A stretch of DNA of 64,000 nucleotides from PLanc-01 sp035342095 (GTDB lineage: Bacteria; Planctomycetota; Phycisphaerae; Sedimentisphaerales; Anaerobacaceae): assembly GCA_035342095.1 (NCBI GenBank), contig DAOQWL010000009.1, positions 31,108 through 95,107 on the forward strand. Direction: 5' to 3'. Of the stretch, positions 7,640 through 16,113 are shown one piece after another. Position 1 is the stretch's first letter; every line of letters begins with the position of its first letter. The notes below the pieces were generated by a model. The model saw only the letters and a program-made list of their open reading frames with translations. It did no database searches and had not been told where the DNA came from. The translations under genes and the position numbers were made by a program.

Positions 7640-9562
7640 TCACGGCTTCGCGATCCTCACGCCGGCGGGTGCTTGAATGTCGCTGCGGATTGTGCCGTCG
7701 GCCTGTTTGTCGTGGCGGACCTTGATGACTCCCATCGGTGTGGGGAAGGTCCCCTCGACCCATGTGAGATCGCCCAGGTGCGGCTCGATCCGGACCACGC
7801 GACAGCCCGACTCGACCACCCCGACGCCCAGGACGTGCTCCGAGAGCCACGCGGTTGGGCCGGAGGCCCAGCCGTGACAGAGGCTGTGCCGGAAGCCCTT
7901 GTAGCAGTAGTTGCCGAAGTCGCCGTGGATGTCCTTTTTGCCCGCGGGGACCAACTCGTCGATCCTCCCGGCGTTCTGCGTCCAGTCGAGGTCGAAGTCC
8001 TCCCAAAACGTCGTCGCGCCCAGGTCCAGCATGGCCCCCCAGTACTGGCGGATGCAGTCCATCGCCCCCTGGTAATCGCCCGCCAGGGCCCGTGCCTGGA
8101 GCACATAGTACCCATAGAACGTAGACATCCGACGCGGTCCGTCCACCGCCATGACCTCGCGATTGAGTCTCGACGGGTCGTCCAGGCCCGCCAGGGCGAT
8201 CAGTGCCGCCGCCTGCTTGCTGCCCGCTGGGTCAGGGACGTGCTTCTGGAGTTTCCCGATTGCGGCAACGCACTTGCCCTTCGTCGCAGGTTCGCCGATG
8301 ACTTCGCACAACTCGGCTCCCGCTCGCAGCGTCATCACGAGCAGCGAGTGCAGACCCGCGTGAATGGCGGGATCGTTGCCGCTGCTGGGCCAGTCGAGAA
8401 ACCGTCCGGGCGGCACGGTCTCGCGATGGTCCGGCCCGACCTGGCTGGCCAGCAGGTCCAGCAGGCTGGTGAGGTAGCTCCGCTGCTGCTGGAGATAGGC
8501 CTGGTCCCCGGTGTGGAGGTACCACGAGTGGTGGATCAGGACCCACCACATGGAGTACGAACTGATGCCGTTCATCCACCTGGGCAGGGGGGTCTCGTCG
8601 CGGATCAGGTCCAGGCTCTTGGGCACGACGTCGCTGGCGCCGAAGACCGCGCAGACGCTCATCGTCTCCGGGTGCATGTCGCCGATCCAGACGAGCCGGT
8701 CGCGCTTGATGCCGTCCCAGAGGTAGTCCTGCATGTTCAGATGGACGGTGTACGCGCCGGTCTCCCAGATCCGGTTGAGTCGCTCATCGCTGCAGCGAAA
8801 CGAACCCAAATAGGGCAAGTCGCGATAGAGGAACACCGCGCGGACCATCTTGATCTGCGCGAAGGTGTCGTCGCCCTCCAAGTCGATTCGGACGAATCGA
8901 AAGCCCGTATTGCCGACCTCCGCGGTGCCCAGCCAGGGGACGAGGATGCTCTGGTCGCGGATGGCGTGGTCGTTCGTGGTGTTCTTCTCGCCGCCGAACT
9001 CGGCCATCGCCTCGCTGACGGACTCGCCGAACCGGACCCGCAGGCGGACGGGCTTGTTGTCCTTCGTGTGCCAGACCATGATCTGGACGCCGCCGTGCAG
9101 CTCCTTGCCGAAGTCCAGCAGGACGCCCGCCTGTGAGTCGGAAGAAGCCAGATCCGTTCGGAGTTCCGCGTTTACGCGGTCTTGACCCGCCTGAAGGCGG
9201 AACTCCGAACCTTGCGCGTCGAGAGTCGGGCCCGAGCCGGCTTTTTCCGACTCGCCCGCCTTCTCGTTTCTACTGTTTCGCAGCACGCAAGGATTCGAGG
9301 CGTCGAGCGTTACCTGTCCGCTGCGATGGACGAGCAGGGCCTCGGGTTTCTCCACGGTCTTGTCGCCGCTGTGCCACACGACGCGGGCGGGCATCACGTA
9401 CCGCCGGACCCGAGGGTCCACATCCGTGCGGGCAGCCATCTGTGAATCGTTCACCGGCGCAGGCAGAATCCCCTGTCCTCGCGTTTGTGCCGACAGCGTC
9501 CCAGAATTGCACCAAACCGACAGCAGCCCGACGGCTGCCACGACCCATACCTTCGATTTCAT
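7640..9562 (-). CDS. GH78-type alpha-L-rhamnosidase-like protein
   Basis: 640 residues from ATG 9562, which has GGAGAATGCT before it; an ATG 12 bases upstream (9574) has no good Shine-Dalgarno. A signal peptide (KSKVWVVAAVGLLSVWCNSG) is followed by a beta-sandwich with LLDFGKELHGGVQI and VRFGESVSEAM, then the six-hairpin (alpha/alpha)6 domain. DGIKRDRLVWIGDMHPETMS matches the GH78 region holding the catalytic acid. GH78 enzymes cleave terminal alpha-L-rhamnose, as in rhamnogalacturonan. It is shorter than many GH78 proteins and lacks the N-terminal carbohydrate-binding modules. Residues about 104-142 are encoded by a palindromic element (9135-9253) that separates CVLRNS from the conserved AGVLLDFGKELHGG. 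Confidence 0.85.
   Translation of the reverse strand: MKSKVWVVAAVGLLSVWCNSGTLSAQTRGQGILPAPVNDSQMAARTDVDPRVRRYVMPARVVWHSGDKTVEKPEALLVHRSGQVTLDASNPCVLRNSRNEKAGESEKAGSGPTLDAQGSEFRLQAGQDRVNAELRTDLASSDSQAGVLLDFGKELHGGVQIMVWHTKDNKPVRLRVRFGESVSEAMAEFGGEKNTTNDHAIRDQSILVPWLGTAEVGNTGFRFVRIDLEGDDTFAQIKMVRAVFLYRDLPYLGSFRCSDERLNRIWETGAYTVHLNMQDYLWDGIKRDRLVWIGDMHPETMSVCAVFGASDVVPKSLDLIRDETPLPRWMNGISSYSMWWVLIHHSWYLHTGDQAYLQQQRSYLTSLLDLLASQVGPDHRETVPPGRFLDWPSSGNDPAIHAGLHSLLVMTLRAGAELCEVIGEPATKGKCVAAIGKLQKHVPDPAGSKQAAALIALAGLDDPSRLNREVMAVDGPRRMSTFYGYYVLQARALAGDYQGAMDCIRQYWGAMLDLGATTFWEDFDLDWTQNAGRIDELVPAGKKDIHGDFGNYCYKGFRHSLCHGWASGPTAWLSEHVLGVGVVESGCRVVRIEPHLGDLTWVEGTFPTPMGVIKVRHDKQADGTIRSDIQAPAGVRIAKP
9135..9253. 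repeat. inverted-repeat element inside the GH78 gene
   Basis: Outer arms are GAGTCGGAAGAAGCCAGATC+C (9135-9155) and 9233-9253, whose reverse complement is GAGTCGGAAAAAGCCGGCTC+G (18 of 21 match). They resemble the arms of the GH2 element. Enclosed is a complete copy of the dispersed double-hairpin repeat with perfect 14-bp arms, GTTCGGAGTTCCGC (9156-9169) and GCGGAACTCCGAAC (9197-9210). The host frame reads through without a stop as ...SEFRLQAGQDRVNAELRT... Confidence 0.88.
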
Positions 9563-9647
9563 AGCATTCTCCATCGTGTGATGAGGGTTCTTCTGGGGAC
9601 GGATTATAACGCGGATCCCGACGGGAACAAAGCCTCTGCGCAGAACG

Positions 9648-9678
9648 CGGGACCTGCGTCGCGTGGACGCAGGCCCCG
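9648..9678 (-). terminator. hairpin downstream of the modular LamG protein gene
   Basis: CCTGCGTC (9653-9660) pairs with GACGCAGG (9666-9673), with flanking G/C pairs. It sits about 55 bases past the stop of the 9730-13029 gene. There is no clear T-run, so it is only a possible terminator. Confidence 0.35.
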
Positions 9679-9729
9679 TTCAACATGCCTGTCGTGATGA
9701 ACTCCGGCCCCTTGGGCCGAGGTTGAACC

Positions 9730-12700
9730 TCAGAACGGCTTGGCCATCGGCGCGGTTCGACCTGCACGACCGAGGACTTCTCCTTCGGACAGGGCCCGGT
9801 CGTAGATGCGGACGTCGTCGATCAGACCGATGTACAGCTTATAGAGGGTGCTGTCGGCGTGATTCGTGATCGCGCCGATATACGCATTGTGCTGGGACGT
9901 GCCGGAGAGGTTGTAGGCGGCCGCTACGGAGGCAGAACCCTGCAATTGCCCGTCGATGTAGATCTCGAGGAGCGTGCCCTTACGTTGTCCGACGACCGAG
10001 TGCCACTCGTTGTTGTTCGTCGCGCTGGTCGCGTTCACCACGACCTTGGTCACGTCGTCGTCCGTGACCAGCGAGACGACGCCCTCGGTGGTCTCGCTCA
10101 TGATCAGGCAATAGCGATGGCCGCCGGTGTTGTCCCCGCCCTTGGCGAAGATCGTCCCCTTGTTCTCGTCGCCCGTGCCGGTCACGTTGGTCTTGAACCA
10201 GGCGGTGACGGACCAATCCGCAGTGCCGAAGTCGAGCGACGGGGGATTGCCCAGGTCCACATAGCCGGCATCGTTGAGCTGCACCGCCTTTCCCTGGCCG
10301 AGCTTGCCGGGACTGACGAACAGCCCGTCCTTGACGGTTCCGTTGAGCCCGCGGCCGGAGCTGTCGTTCGCGTTGCCCTCGAAGTCGTACTGGGCCAGCA
10401 GGCCGGCGGCGCCGGGCTCCGTCGGCGTGATGAACTCGGGCGTTTTGCCGTACAGGCGGATGTCGTCGACGTAGAAGATGCCCGACGTTCCCGCACCCTC
10501 GACGCCAATCGTCAGTTTCGTCACCTTCTTGAGGTTCGTGCTGACGGTGGACAGGTCGATATTCCAGGGCAGCCACGCGGTCGCGGCGATGTCGGTCGCC
10601 TCGCCGTAGTACACTACCTTCTTGTCGTTGATCTTCAGGTACCATGTGCCCGTGTTGCCGGAGGCGCCGCGGATGTAGAGGGAGAGGCTTCGGATGCCGT
10701 TGGCGGTCCAGTCCCGCGCGGTGTCGAACGTCCTGGTGACCTCCGAGAAGGAATACGTGCTCGTGTTGTCGTAGGTCACCGGCATGGACTGCGAGCCGGT
10801 ATGGACGATGGTCCGCTCGCCGAACGTTCCGCCGAGGGAATCCATGTACCCGGCCATCGAGCCGCTGCTCTTGTCGGCCACGCCGTCGACCCAGGTGTCG
10901 AAGATGCAGTCGTCGCTGTCGTTGTAGTTCTCGAAGTCGTCCACGACCGCATACGGACGCGTGGTGAAGCTCCAGACGGGACCTTCGTAGAGGCCGGGGT
11001 CCATGGCGTTGTTGACCTCGTCCACCCGCCAGTAGTAGGTGGTTCCATACGTCATGGACGGCGGATCGTAGCTGTGATCGTCGACCATTTGGCCGTCCAG
11101 TGCGCCGAGGGCGACCGCGTTCGCGTCCGTACTGAAGAAGAGCATGTGGGATGCGGCCTCGCGCCCGGGCCGCCAACTCAGGACGGCGTTCAGTTCGACA
11201 TCCGTCGCGCCGTCCTGGGGCTTCGGCGCGCGAGCCACGAGCGGAATATAGAAGAATCGCACCTCGCTCAAGCCGCAGCGAGTTCCGCCGCCCCACGTGG
11301 TGTTCACGGTCAATCGGACGTACTTCGCCAGCACGCCGCCGAGAGAGACGGTCGTGTTGTGAACGTACCCGGACTGGCCCATCGCCGGGGCGAATTCCGG
11401 GACGTCCGGCACGGGCGTCCAGGTGTTCGCGTCCACCGAGCACTCGATGGTGACATCCTTGAGGCCGAAACCGGCGAAGGACTCCACCACTTCCTGGTTG
11501 GAGTTCCAAACCCACAGCTCGTGCAGTTTGTAGGCCTTGTCAAACTCGTACTGGATCCAGCCAGGCTGTGTTTCGCCGCTGAGCCACATCGTGAGAGCCT
11601 GTGCGGAGTGCCGATCTTCGTCGTCCAGACCCGAGCGGTTGACGGTGTTCTCGGGTCCCATGGTCGGCTGGCTGCTGGAGGCGGTGGCCTTCACGCTCTC
11701 GATGGGATAGCCGTATGGCTCGACCGTGAACGACCAGACGTCGCCTTTGAAGATCTCCGACCCCGGCGCGGCGCTGACCTCATCGATTCGCCAGTAGTAG
11801 GTCTGGCCGTAGGCGAGCGCGCCTGCGGGATCATAGGTGCTGGCGTCCTGATCCTGGCTGACGAGCACGCCCATCGGATTGGCCCTGCTGGCCGTGTTCA
11901 CGTCCTCCAGACTCGTCCCCAGATACACGTCGTGCGTCTGGGCCGATTCGCCTGGCGACCAGGAGAGCATCTCGCGGAAGAGGACTTCCGTGCTCTTGTT
12001 GGCGGGGCTCGGATCGGCGGCCTGTTCCGGATTCCTGGCCGGCTTCGGTGCGTGCAGGCCGGCCTTGTAGCCGAAGAAGTCGATATCCTGGGACCCGTAG
12101 ATGTTGGTGCGACCGAGGCTCATCACAAGATAGCCGCTCCAGCCGCCGCCTGTATCCTCATGCTTGGTGCCTGCGGTGACGTGGAACGTCTGCGGGGCTT
12201 CGATATCCCCGTCCATCCAGATGGTCACCTTGTGGGTTCCGCCGCCGGACGTATCGCCCACGATCTGAATCCAGAACTCGTGCCACGTGGTCGGATCGAA
12301 TCCCGTGAGGGTGTTCTCGGTGCCGCCGCTGTCGTAGGAATCGACATTGGCGCTCGCGGCGGTGCCGGCTCGTTTGTTCATGGTCAGGCCGCCGCCGGTG
12401 ATGTCCCCCTCGTCGGAGTCCATCGCCAGGGAGAAACAAACGATGCCCAGCCCGGTCGTTCCCTGTTTGATGCCAAAGACGCCGTAGCCGTCGTCGTGGA
12501 TGTTGTAGCCGCTGGTGATCCAGGACTGCGGGCCGGCGGCGCCGTCGGGATAGATGGGGTCCAGGGGAGCGGTGGTGGGGATGCGGGCGCGGAAGCTGAG
12601 CGTGACGCCGTCATTGAGAAGGGAGGCCGCGTTGGACACCTCCGTCGTGATGTTGTGGGCGAACGTGATCTTGCGGTTGCTCGGATCGCCCCAGCCGGTG

Positions 12701-13029
12701 TCTCGGGGATCTCCGCAGTCCTGAATACGAAGGAAGGCTGTGTCGCCTTCTGTGAAGATGCCGGCTCCGCCCGGCGCCGGCGCCACTCCAGCGGCGCCCG
12801 CCTGCCCGGGCGCAGAGCCATCCCAGGCATCGGAGCCGCCCGATCCGGCGTCATAGTGATGCCACGTTCCGTCCAGACACGCGTTGTAGGCCGTGGCGCA
12901 CTGATCGCCGGCGTAGAGGTAAGTCCATCCGCCCGCAGGGTCCAGATAGCTGATGCCGGCCTGGGCCGTTCCCATGACCAGCACTACGAATCCTGCACAC
13001 GACAATCCGAGAACAAGTCTCTTGCTCAT
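9730..13029 (-). CDS. modular secreted discoidin/LamG protein (paralogue 5 of 5)
   Basis: 1099 residues. ATG 13029 follows AGGAGGATCGTC; signal peptide ends near AQA (residue 23). Modules by eye: an N-terminal beta-rich domain (about 25-325); FN3-like module with DVYLGTSLEDVNTA and YYWRIDEV (about 333-436); discoidin domain with IQYEFDKAYKLHELWVWN and KYVRLTVN (about 438-598); second FN3-like module (about 600-693); a carbohydrate-binding-like domain opening VVDDFENYNDSDD and closing FYVDDIRL (about 691-863); and a C-terminal LamG domain (about 873-1090, YDFEGNANDSSGRGLNG ... LIDDVRIYDRALS). No catalytic motif is seen. It is probably a secreted or surface glycan-binding protein. It is the only one of the five with LamG at the C-terminus. 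Confidence 0.8.
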   Translation of the reverse strand: MSKRLVLGLSCAGFVVLVMGTAQAGISYLDPAGGWTYLYAGDQCATAYNACLDGTWHHYDAGSGGSDAWDGSAPGQAGAAGVAPAPGGAGIFTEGDTAFLRIQDCGDPRDTGWGDPSNRKITFAHNITTEVSNAASLLNDGVTLSFRARIPTTAPLDPIYPDGAAGPQSWITSGYNIHDDGYGVFGIKQGTTGLGIVCFSLAMDSDEGDITGGGLTMNKRAGTAASANVDSYDSGGTENTLTGFDPTTWHEFWIQIVGDTSGGGTHKVTIWMDGDIEAPQTFHVTAGTKHEDTGGGWSGYLVMSLGRTNIYGSQDIDFFGYKAGLHAPKPARNPEQAADPSPANKSTEVLFREMLSWSPGESAQTHDVYLGTSLEDVNTASRANPMGVLVSQDQDASTYDPAGALAYGQTYYWRIDEVSAAPGSEIFKGDVWSFTVEPYGYPIESVKATASSSQPTMGPENTVNRSGLDDEDRHSAQALTMWLSGETQPGWIQYEFDKAYKLHELWVWNSNQEVVESFAGFGLKDVTIECSVDANTWTPVPDVPEFAPAMGQSGYVHNTTVSLGGVLAKYVRLTVNTTWGGGTRCGLSEVRFFYIPLVARAPKPQDGATDVELNAVLSWRPGREAASHMLFFSTDANAVALGALDGQMVDDHSYDPPSMTYGTTYYWRVDEVNNAMDPGLYEGPVWSFTTRPYAVVDDFENYNDSDDCIFDTWVDGVADKSSGSMAGYMDSLGGTFGERTIVHTGSQSMPVTYDNTSTYSFSEVTRTFDTARDWTANGIRSLSLYIRGASGNTGTWYLKINDKKVVYYGEATDIAATAWLPWNIDLSTVSTNLKKVTKLTIGVEGAGTSGIFYVDDIRLYGKTPEFITPTEPGAAGLLAQYDFEGNANDSSGRGLNGTVKDGLFVSPGKLGQGKAVQLNDAGYVDLGNPPSLDFGTADWSVTAWFKTNVTGTGDENKGTIFAKGGDNTGGHRYCLIMSETTEGVVSLVTDDDVTKVVVNATSATNNNEWHSVVGQRKGTLLEIYIDGQLQGSASVAAAYNLSGTSQHNAYIGAITNHADSTLYKLYIGLIDDVRIYDRALSEGEVLGRAGRTAPMAKPF

Positions 13030-13216
13030 GACGATCCTCCTATACGTAGAAAACGATATCACCGGACTCAGACCAATGAGACAAACAATCGGTGTGTACC
13101 TGCAATCGGAAAGAGCAAGCGGTGGCTCCGTGAATCAGCTCGCGGAGCGACTGCCATGGCGTTGGCTTACGTGGATGCCGGGCACCCGTTTTCTTCTTCT
13201 GGAAGCAGAACTCCTC

Positions 13217-16060
13217 CTACGGCATCGGATGGCCGAAGCCGATGTCATCGATGTACACGATGCCGGCGCCGCCCGGGGCGGAACTGGCCGGGTCGCCCGC
13301 GCCGATGTACAGTTTCTTGACCTTGGCCACGTTCACACCGCCTGCGGTGAACTGCGATAGCGGAATCTGCCACTCCTGCCAGCTCGTCAGAAGCGTTGCC
13401 GAGGGATCGTCGTGGAAGACGGTCTTCTTCTTGCCGGCGGCGTCCTGAACCGCAACGTACAGCGGAGCCGCATCGTTCACGGGCTGCGAAAGGCCGATCT
13501 CCTGGACCTGCCAGGCGCCGGTGACTGTTCCGGTCGTAGCGATGCCGGAGAACTCGGCGGTCGTGAGGGCGGTCGTGGTATGGCTGGTCACCGCCAGACC
13601 GATGTAGACCGTCGGGCTCAGCGACATGTCGCGGAACGTCGGCTCGGTGGGATTGGCTGTCTCGATCATCGGCTCCCAGGCGGTCCCATTGCTCGAGTGC
13701 TCGACCTTGATCGTGGCGCCGGTCCGGGTCAGACGCAGCCAATGAGGCAGCGTGATGGCGCCGGGGTCGCTGCGGGTGCTGTCGCACGTGCCCGCGGCGA
13801 GCAGTCGCCACTGCCATCCGGCGCGACCGTCCGGGGTGACGTAGGCCATGGCGTTCTTGGCGCCTGGATCGAGACTGTCTCGAATCATCAGGCCCGCTTT
13901 GGCCCAGACGTCGCTGTTGCCGAGACTGTCGATCCTGGCCACGATCGAGCCGTCGCCGCTGAGGCTCTTGAAGGCGAAGCGGAACTGGTCGGCGACGTCC
14001 CAAATGTCCGCACCGCCGCCGCTCATGGTGATGCTGTCGGGCGCGGGCTGGAGGAAGCCGACCGCGTTGCCGCGGAAGTACAACGTCAGGGTGTCGGCCC
14101 CGTTGGCCGTCCAGTCCTGCTGCGTGTCCCAGGCTCGTTCGGCCTGGCTGTAGCGGTATGTGCCTGTGTTGTCATAGCTGATGGGCATCGATTGCTTGCC
14201 CCCATGGATGATCGTCCGTTCGCCAAACGTCCCTTCAATGGCGTCCATGTAGCCGACCATTGAGCCGCTCAGTTTGTCGATCAGGCCGTCCATCCAGGTG
14301 TCGTAGATACAATTGTCCGTGTCGTTGTAGCTCTCGAAGTCGTCGATGACCTCGTACTGCTTCGTGGAGAAAGTCCATACGTCCGACGTCCAGGCGCTGG
14401 GCGTCTCGGCCTCGTTGACCTCGACCACCTTCCAGTAATAGGTCGTGCCCAGATCGAGAGGACCGGGATCGAAGCTGCTGACGGAAACGGTCTCGGCCGG
14501 AACCGTGCCGTCTGCAACGGTCTGCTGGTCCGTGCCGAAATAGACTGTGTGCGACCCGGCCTCCCGACCGGCTCGCCAACTCAGGATTGTGTCCACCGCC
14601 AGGTCCGCGGCGCCGTCGGCCGGCCGCGGCTCACGCGGGCTCACCGGCAGGTAGTAGAACCGCACCTCGCTGAGACCGTACTGGGGTCTCGTGCCGCTCC
14701 AGTTGCTCAACGCGGTCAGGCGGATGTATCGGGCTATGATCCCCCCGAGATCGACCGTCGTGTTGTGGGCGTAGTTCTCGGCGCCGGGACCTGCGGCGAA
14801 CTCCGTGCTGTCGCTCAGCACCGACCAGCTCTCGCCGTCGAGGGAGTATTCGATCCGCACGTCCTTGAAGCCGAAGCCGATCAGGTCGGAGAACAAGACG
14901 TTGTGGTTCCAAACCCACATCTCATAGAGTTTGCAGACCCCGCCGAATTCATACTGAATCCAAGCGGGTCCCGTCGCGGTCTTGCTGCTGAGCCACATCG
15001 CGGCGTTGTTGGTTGAGTGCCCGTCGCCATCCATGCCGGAGGTGTTGATCGTGTTCTGGGGTGCGACGCCCTCGTCGGAACTGGAGGCCGTCGCGGTGAT
15101 GCCTGTGAGTGGATACGCGTAGGGCTCCGTGGTGAAGCTCCAGATGTTGCCTTTGACGACGGACGTGCTCGTCGCGCCGATTTCATCGACTCGCCAGTAG
15201 TAGGTCGTGTCGAATTCCAGGCGAGCGGCGGGCTCATACTCGCTCGCATCTTGGCCCTGGCTGACCAGCACGTTTCGCGGATCGGTCCGACCGGCGCCGG
15301 ATACGTCGGCCAGGACCGTTCCGAAGTACACGTCGTGCAGCGTGCTGGACGGTCCGGGCGTCCACGCCAGCGAGGTTTCCCGAATGACGTCGTCGGCGCC
15401 GTCCGCGGGGACCGGGCTGGTCGCATAGTCGGGAATGCCGCGAGAGCTTTCCGCCGGACCGTGGCCCGTCGGGGTGTAGTCGGTGTTGGTCGTCACGACG
15501 ATCTTGTCGAACACCATGCCGTCCTCTCGCATGTAGATGTTCACCGTGTGGACCCCGACCTCCTCGACCTCGAACGTGGCCGAGGGGCCGTCCATCGTGG
15601 TCTTGGACCAGTTGTAGGCCACCTGCCAGCCGGACATGTTGTCGCACGTAGCGATTTCCTTGCCATCCAGACCCGCGTGGGCGGAGTCCCCGTTGCCGTC
15701 GATGCCAAAACCGAGGATCCAGACATAGTGGGTGCCGGTCTTCACGAAGTTGACCTGGAAATCCAGGTGCGGACTGTTCGTGGCGTAGCCGGTCTTCACC
15801 GTCTTGCCGCCGGCGGCTGTGGCCGGGAGGACCTGCATGGCCTGGCCGCCGCTGAATCCCTCGGGCGCCGTGAATCCGGCCGCCGTTGTCACCACCGACC
15901 AGGTGTTGGTGCTGGTCTCCACCTTGTTGTCGTAGTGCTCCGCCTCCATGGACACGATCCCGTCGGCGCCGCCGTCCTGCTGGAAGGGTTCAGCCGCGAT
16001 GGCGGAGACGGTCAGCCCGAATGAGACCAGACAGGTGATTTGCCACAGTGTCCTGCGCAT
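13217..16060 (-). CDS. modular secreted discoidin protein with CBM6-like N-terminus (paralogue 4)
   Basis: 947 residues. ATG 16060 follows AGAGGAGAAACGTC; signal peptide to about IAA (residue 23). The N-terminal module (about 24-205) opens GIVSMEAEHYDNKV and resembles CBM6 or GH115 C-terminal beta-sandwiches. Then FN3-like (207-312, DVYFGTVLADV), discoidin (315-470, IQYEFGGVCKLYEMWVWN), FN3-like (473-567), and the shared terminal domain starting VIDDFESYNDTDN. That last domain is split: an inserted module of about 180 residues (668-850, FRFAFKSLSGDGSIVARIDS ... KAGLMIRD, DUF1349-like) lies between LYFRG and PLYVAVQDAAGK, and the end is VYIDDIGFGHP. The stop is 187 bases before the next paralogue. 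No catalytic residues recognised. Confidence 0.8.
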   Translation of the reverse strand: MRRTLWQITCLVSFGLTVSAIAAEPFQQDGGADGIVSMEAEHYDNKVETSTNTWSVVTTAAGFTAPEGFSGGQAMQVLPATAAGGKTVKTGYATNSPHLDFQVNFVKTGTHYVWILGFGIDGNGDSAHAGLDGKEIATCDNMSGWQVAYNWSKTTMDGPSATFEVEEVGVHTVNIYMREDGMVFDKIVVTTNTDYTPTGHGPAESSRGIPDYATSPVPADGADDVIRETSLAWTPGPSSTLHDVYFGTVLADVSGAGRTDPRNVLVSQGQDASEYEPAARLEFDTTYYWRVDEIGATSTSVVKGNIWSFTTEPYAYPLTGITATASSSDEGVAPQNTINTSGMDGDGHSTNNAAMWLSSKTATGPAWIQYEFGGVCKLYEMWVWNHNVLFSDLIGFGFKDVRIEYSLDGESWSVLSDSTEFAAGPGAENYAHNTTVDLGGIIARYIRLTALSNWSGTRPQYGLSEVRFYYLPVSPREPRPADGAADLAVDTILSWRAGREAGSHTVYFGTDQQTVADGTVPAETVSVSSFDPGPLDLGTTYYWKVVEVNEAETPSAWTSDVWTFSTKQYEVIDDFESYNDTDNCIYDTWMDGLIDKLSGSMVGYMDAIEGTFGERTIIHGGKQSMPISYDNTGTYRYSQAERAWDTQQDWTANGADTLTLYFRGNAVGFLQPAPDSITMSGGGADIWDVADQFRFAFKSLSGDGSIVARIDSLGNSDVWAKAGLMIRDSLDPGAKNAMAYVTPDGRAGWQWRLLAAGTCDSTRSDPGAITLPHWLRLTRTGATIKVEHSSNGTAWEPMIETANPTEPTFRDMSLSPTVYIGLAVTSHTTTALTTAEFSGIATTGTVTGAWQVQEIGLSQPVNDAAPLYVAVQDAAGKKKTVFHDDPSATLLTSWQEWQIPLSQFTAGGVNVAKVKKLYIGAGDPASSAPGGAGIVYIDDIGFGHPMP

Positions 16061-16113
16061 GACGTTTCTCCTCTGTATACCGAATGATCCAAATGTCTAT
16101 TTCGTGCATCCGG

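Noticed and set aside
9859..13320. Long plus-strand frame opposite the modular LamG gene (similar frames at 24698-27706 and 27835-30354)
   Set aside because: Shadow of the minus-strand paralogues; the predicted peptides lack any motif, and the minus-strand genes have ribosome-binding sites and signal peptides.
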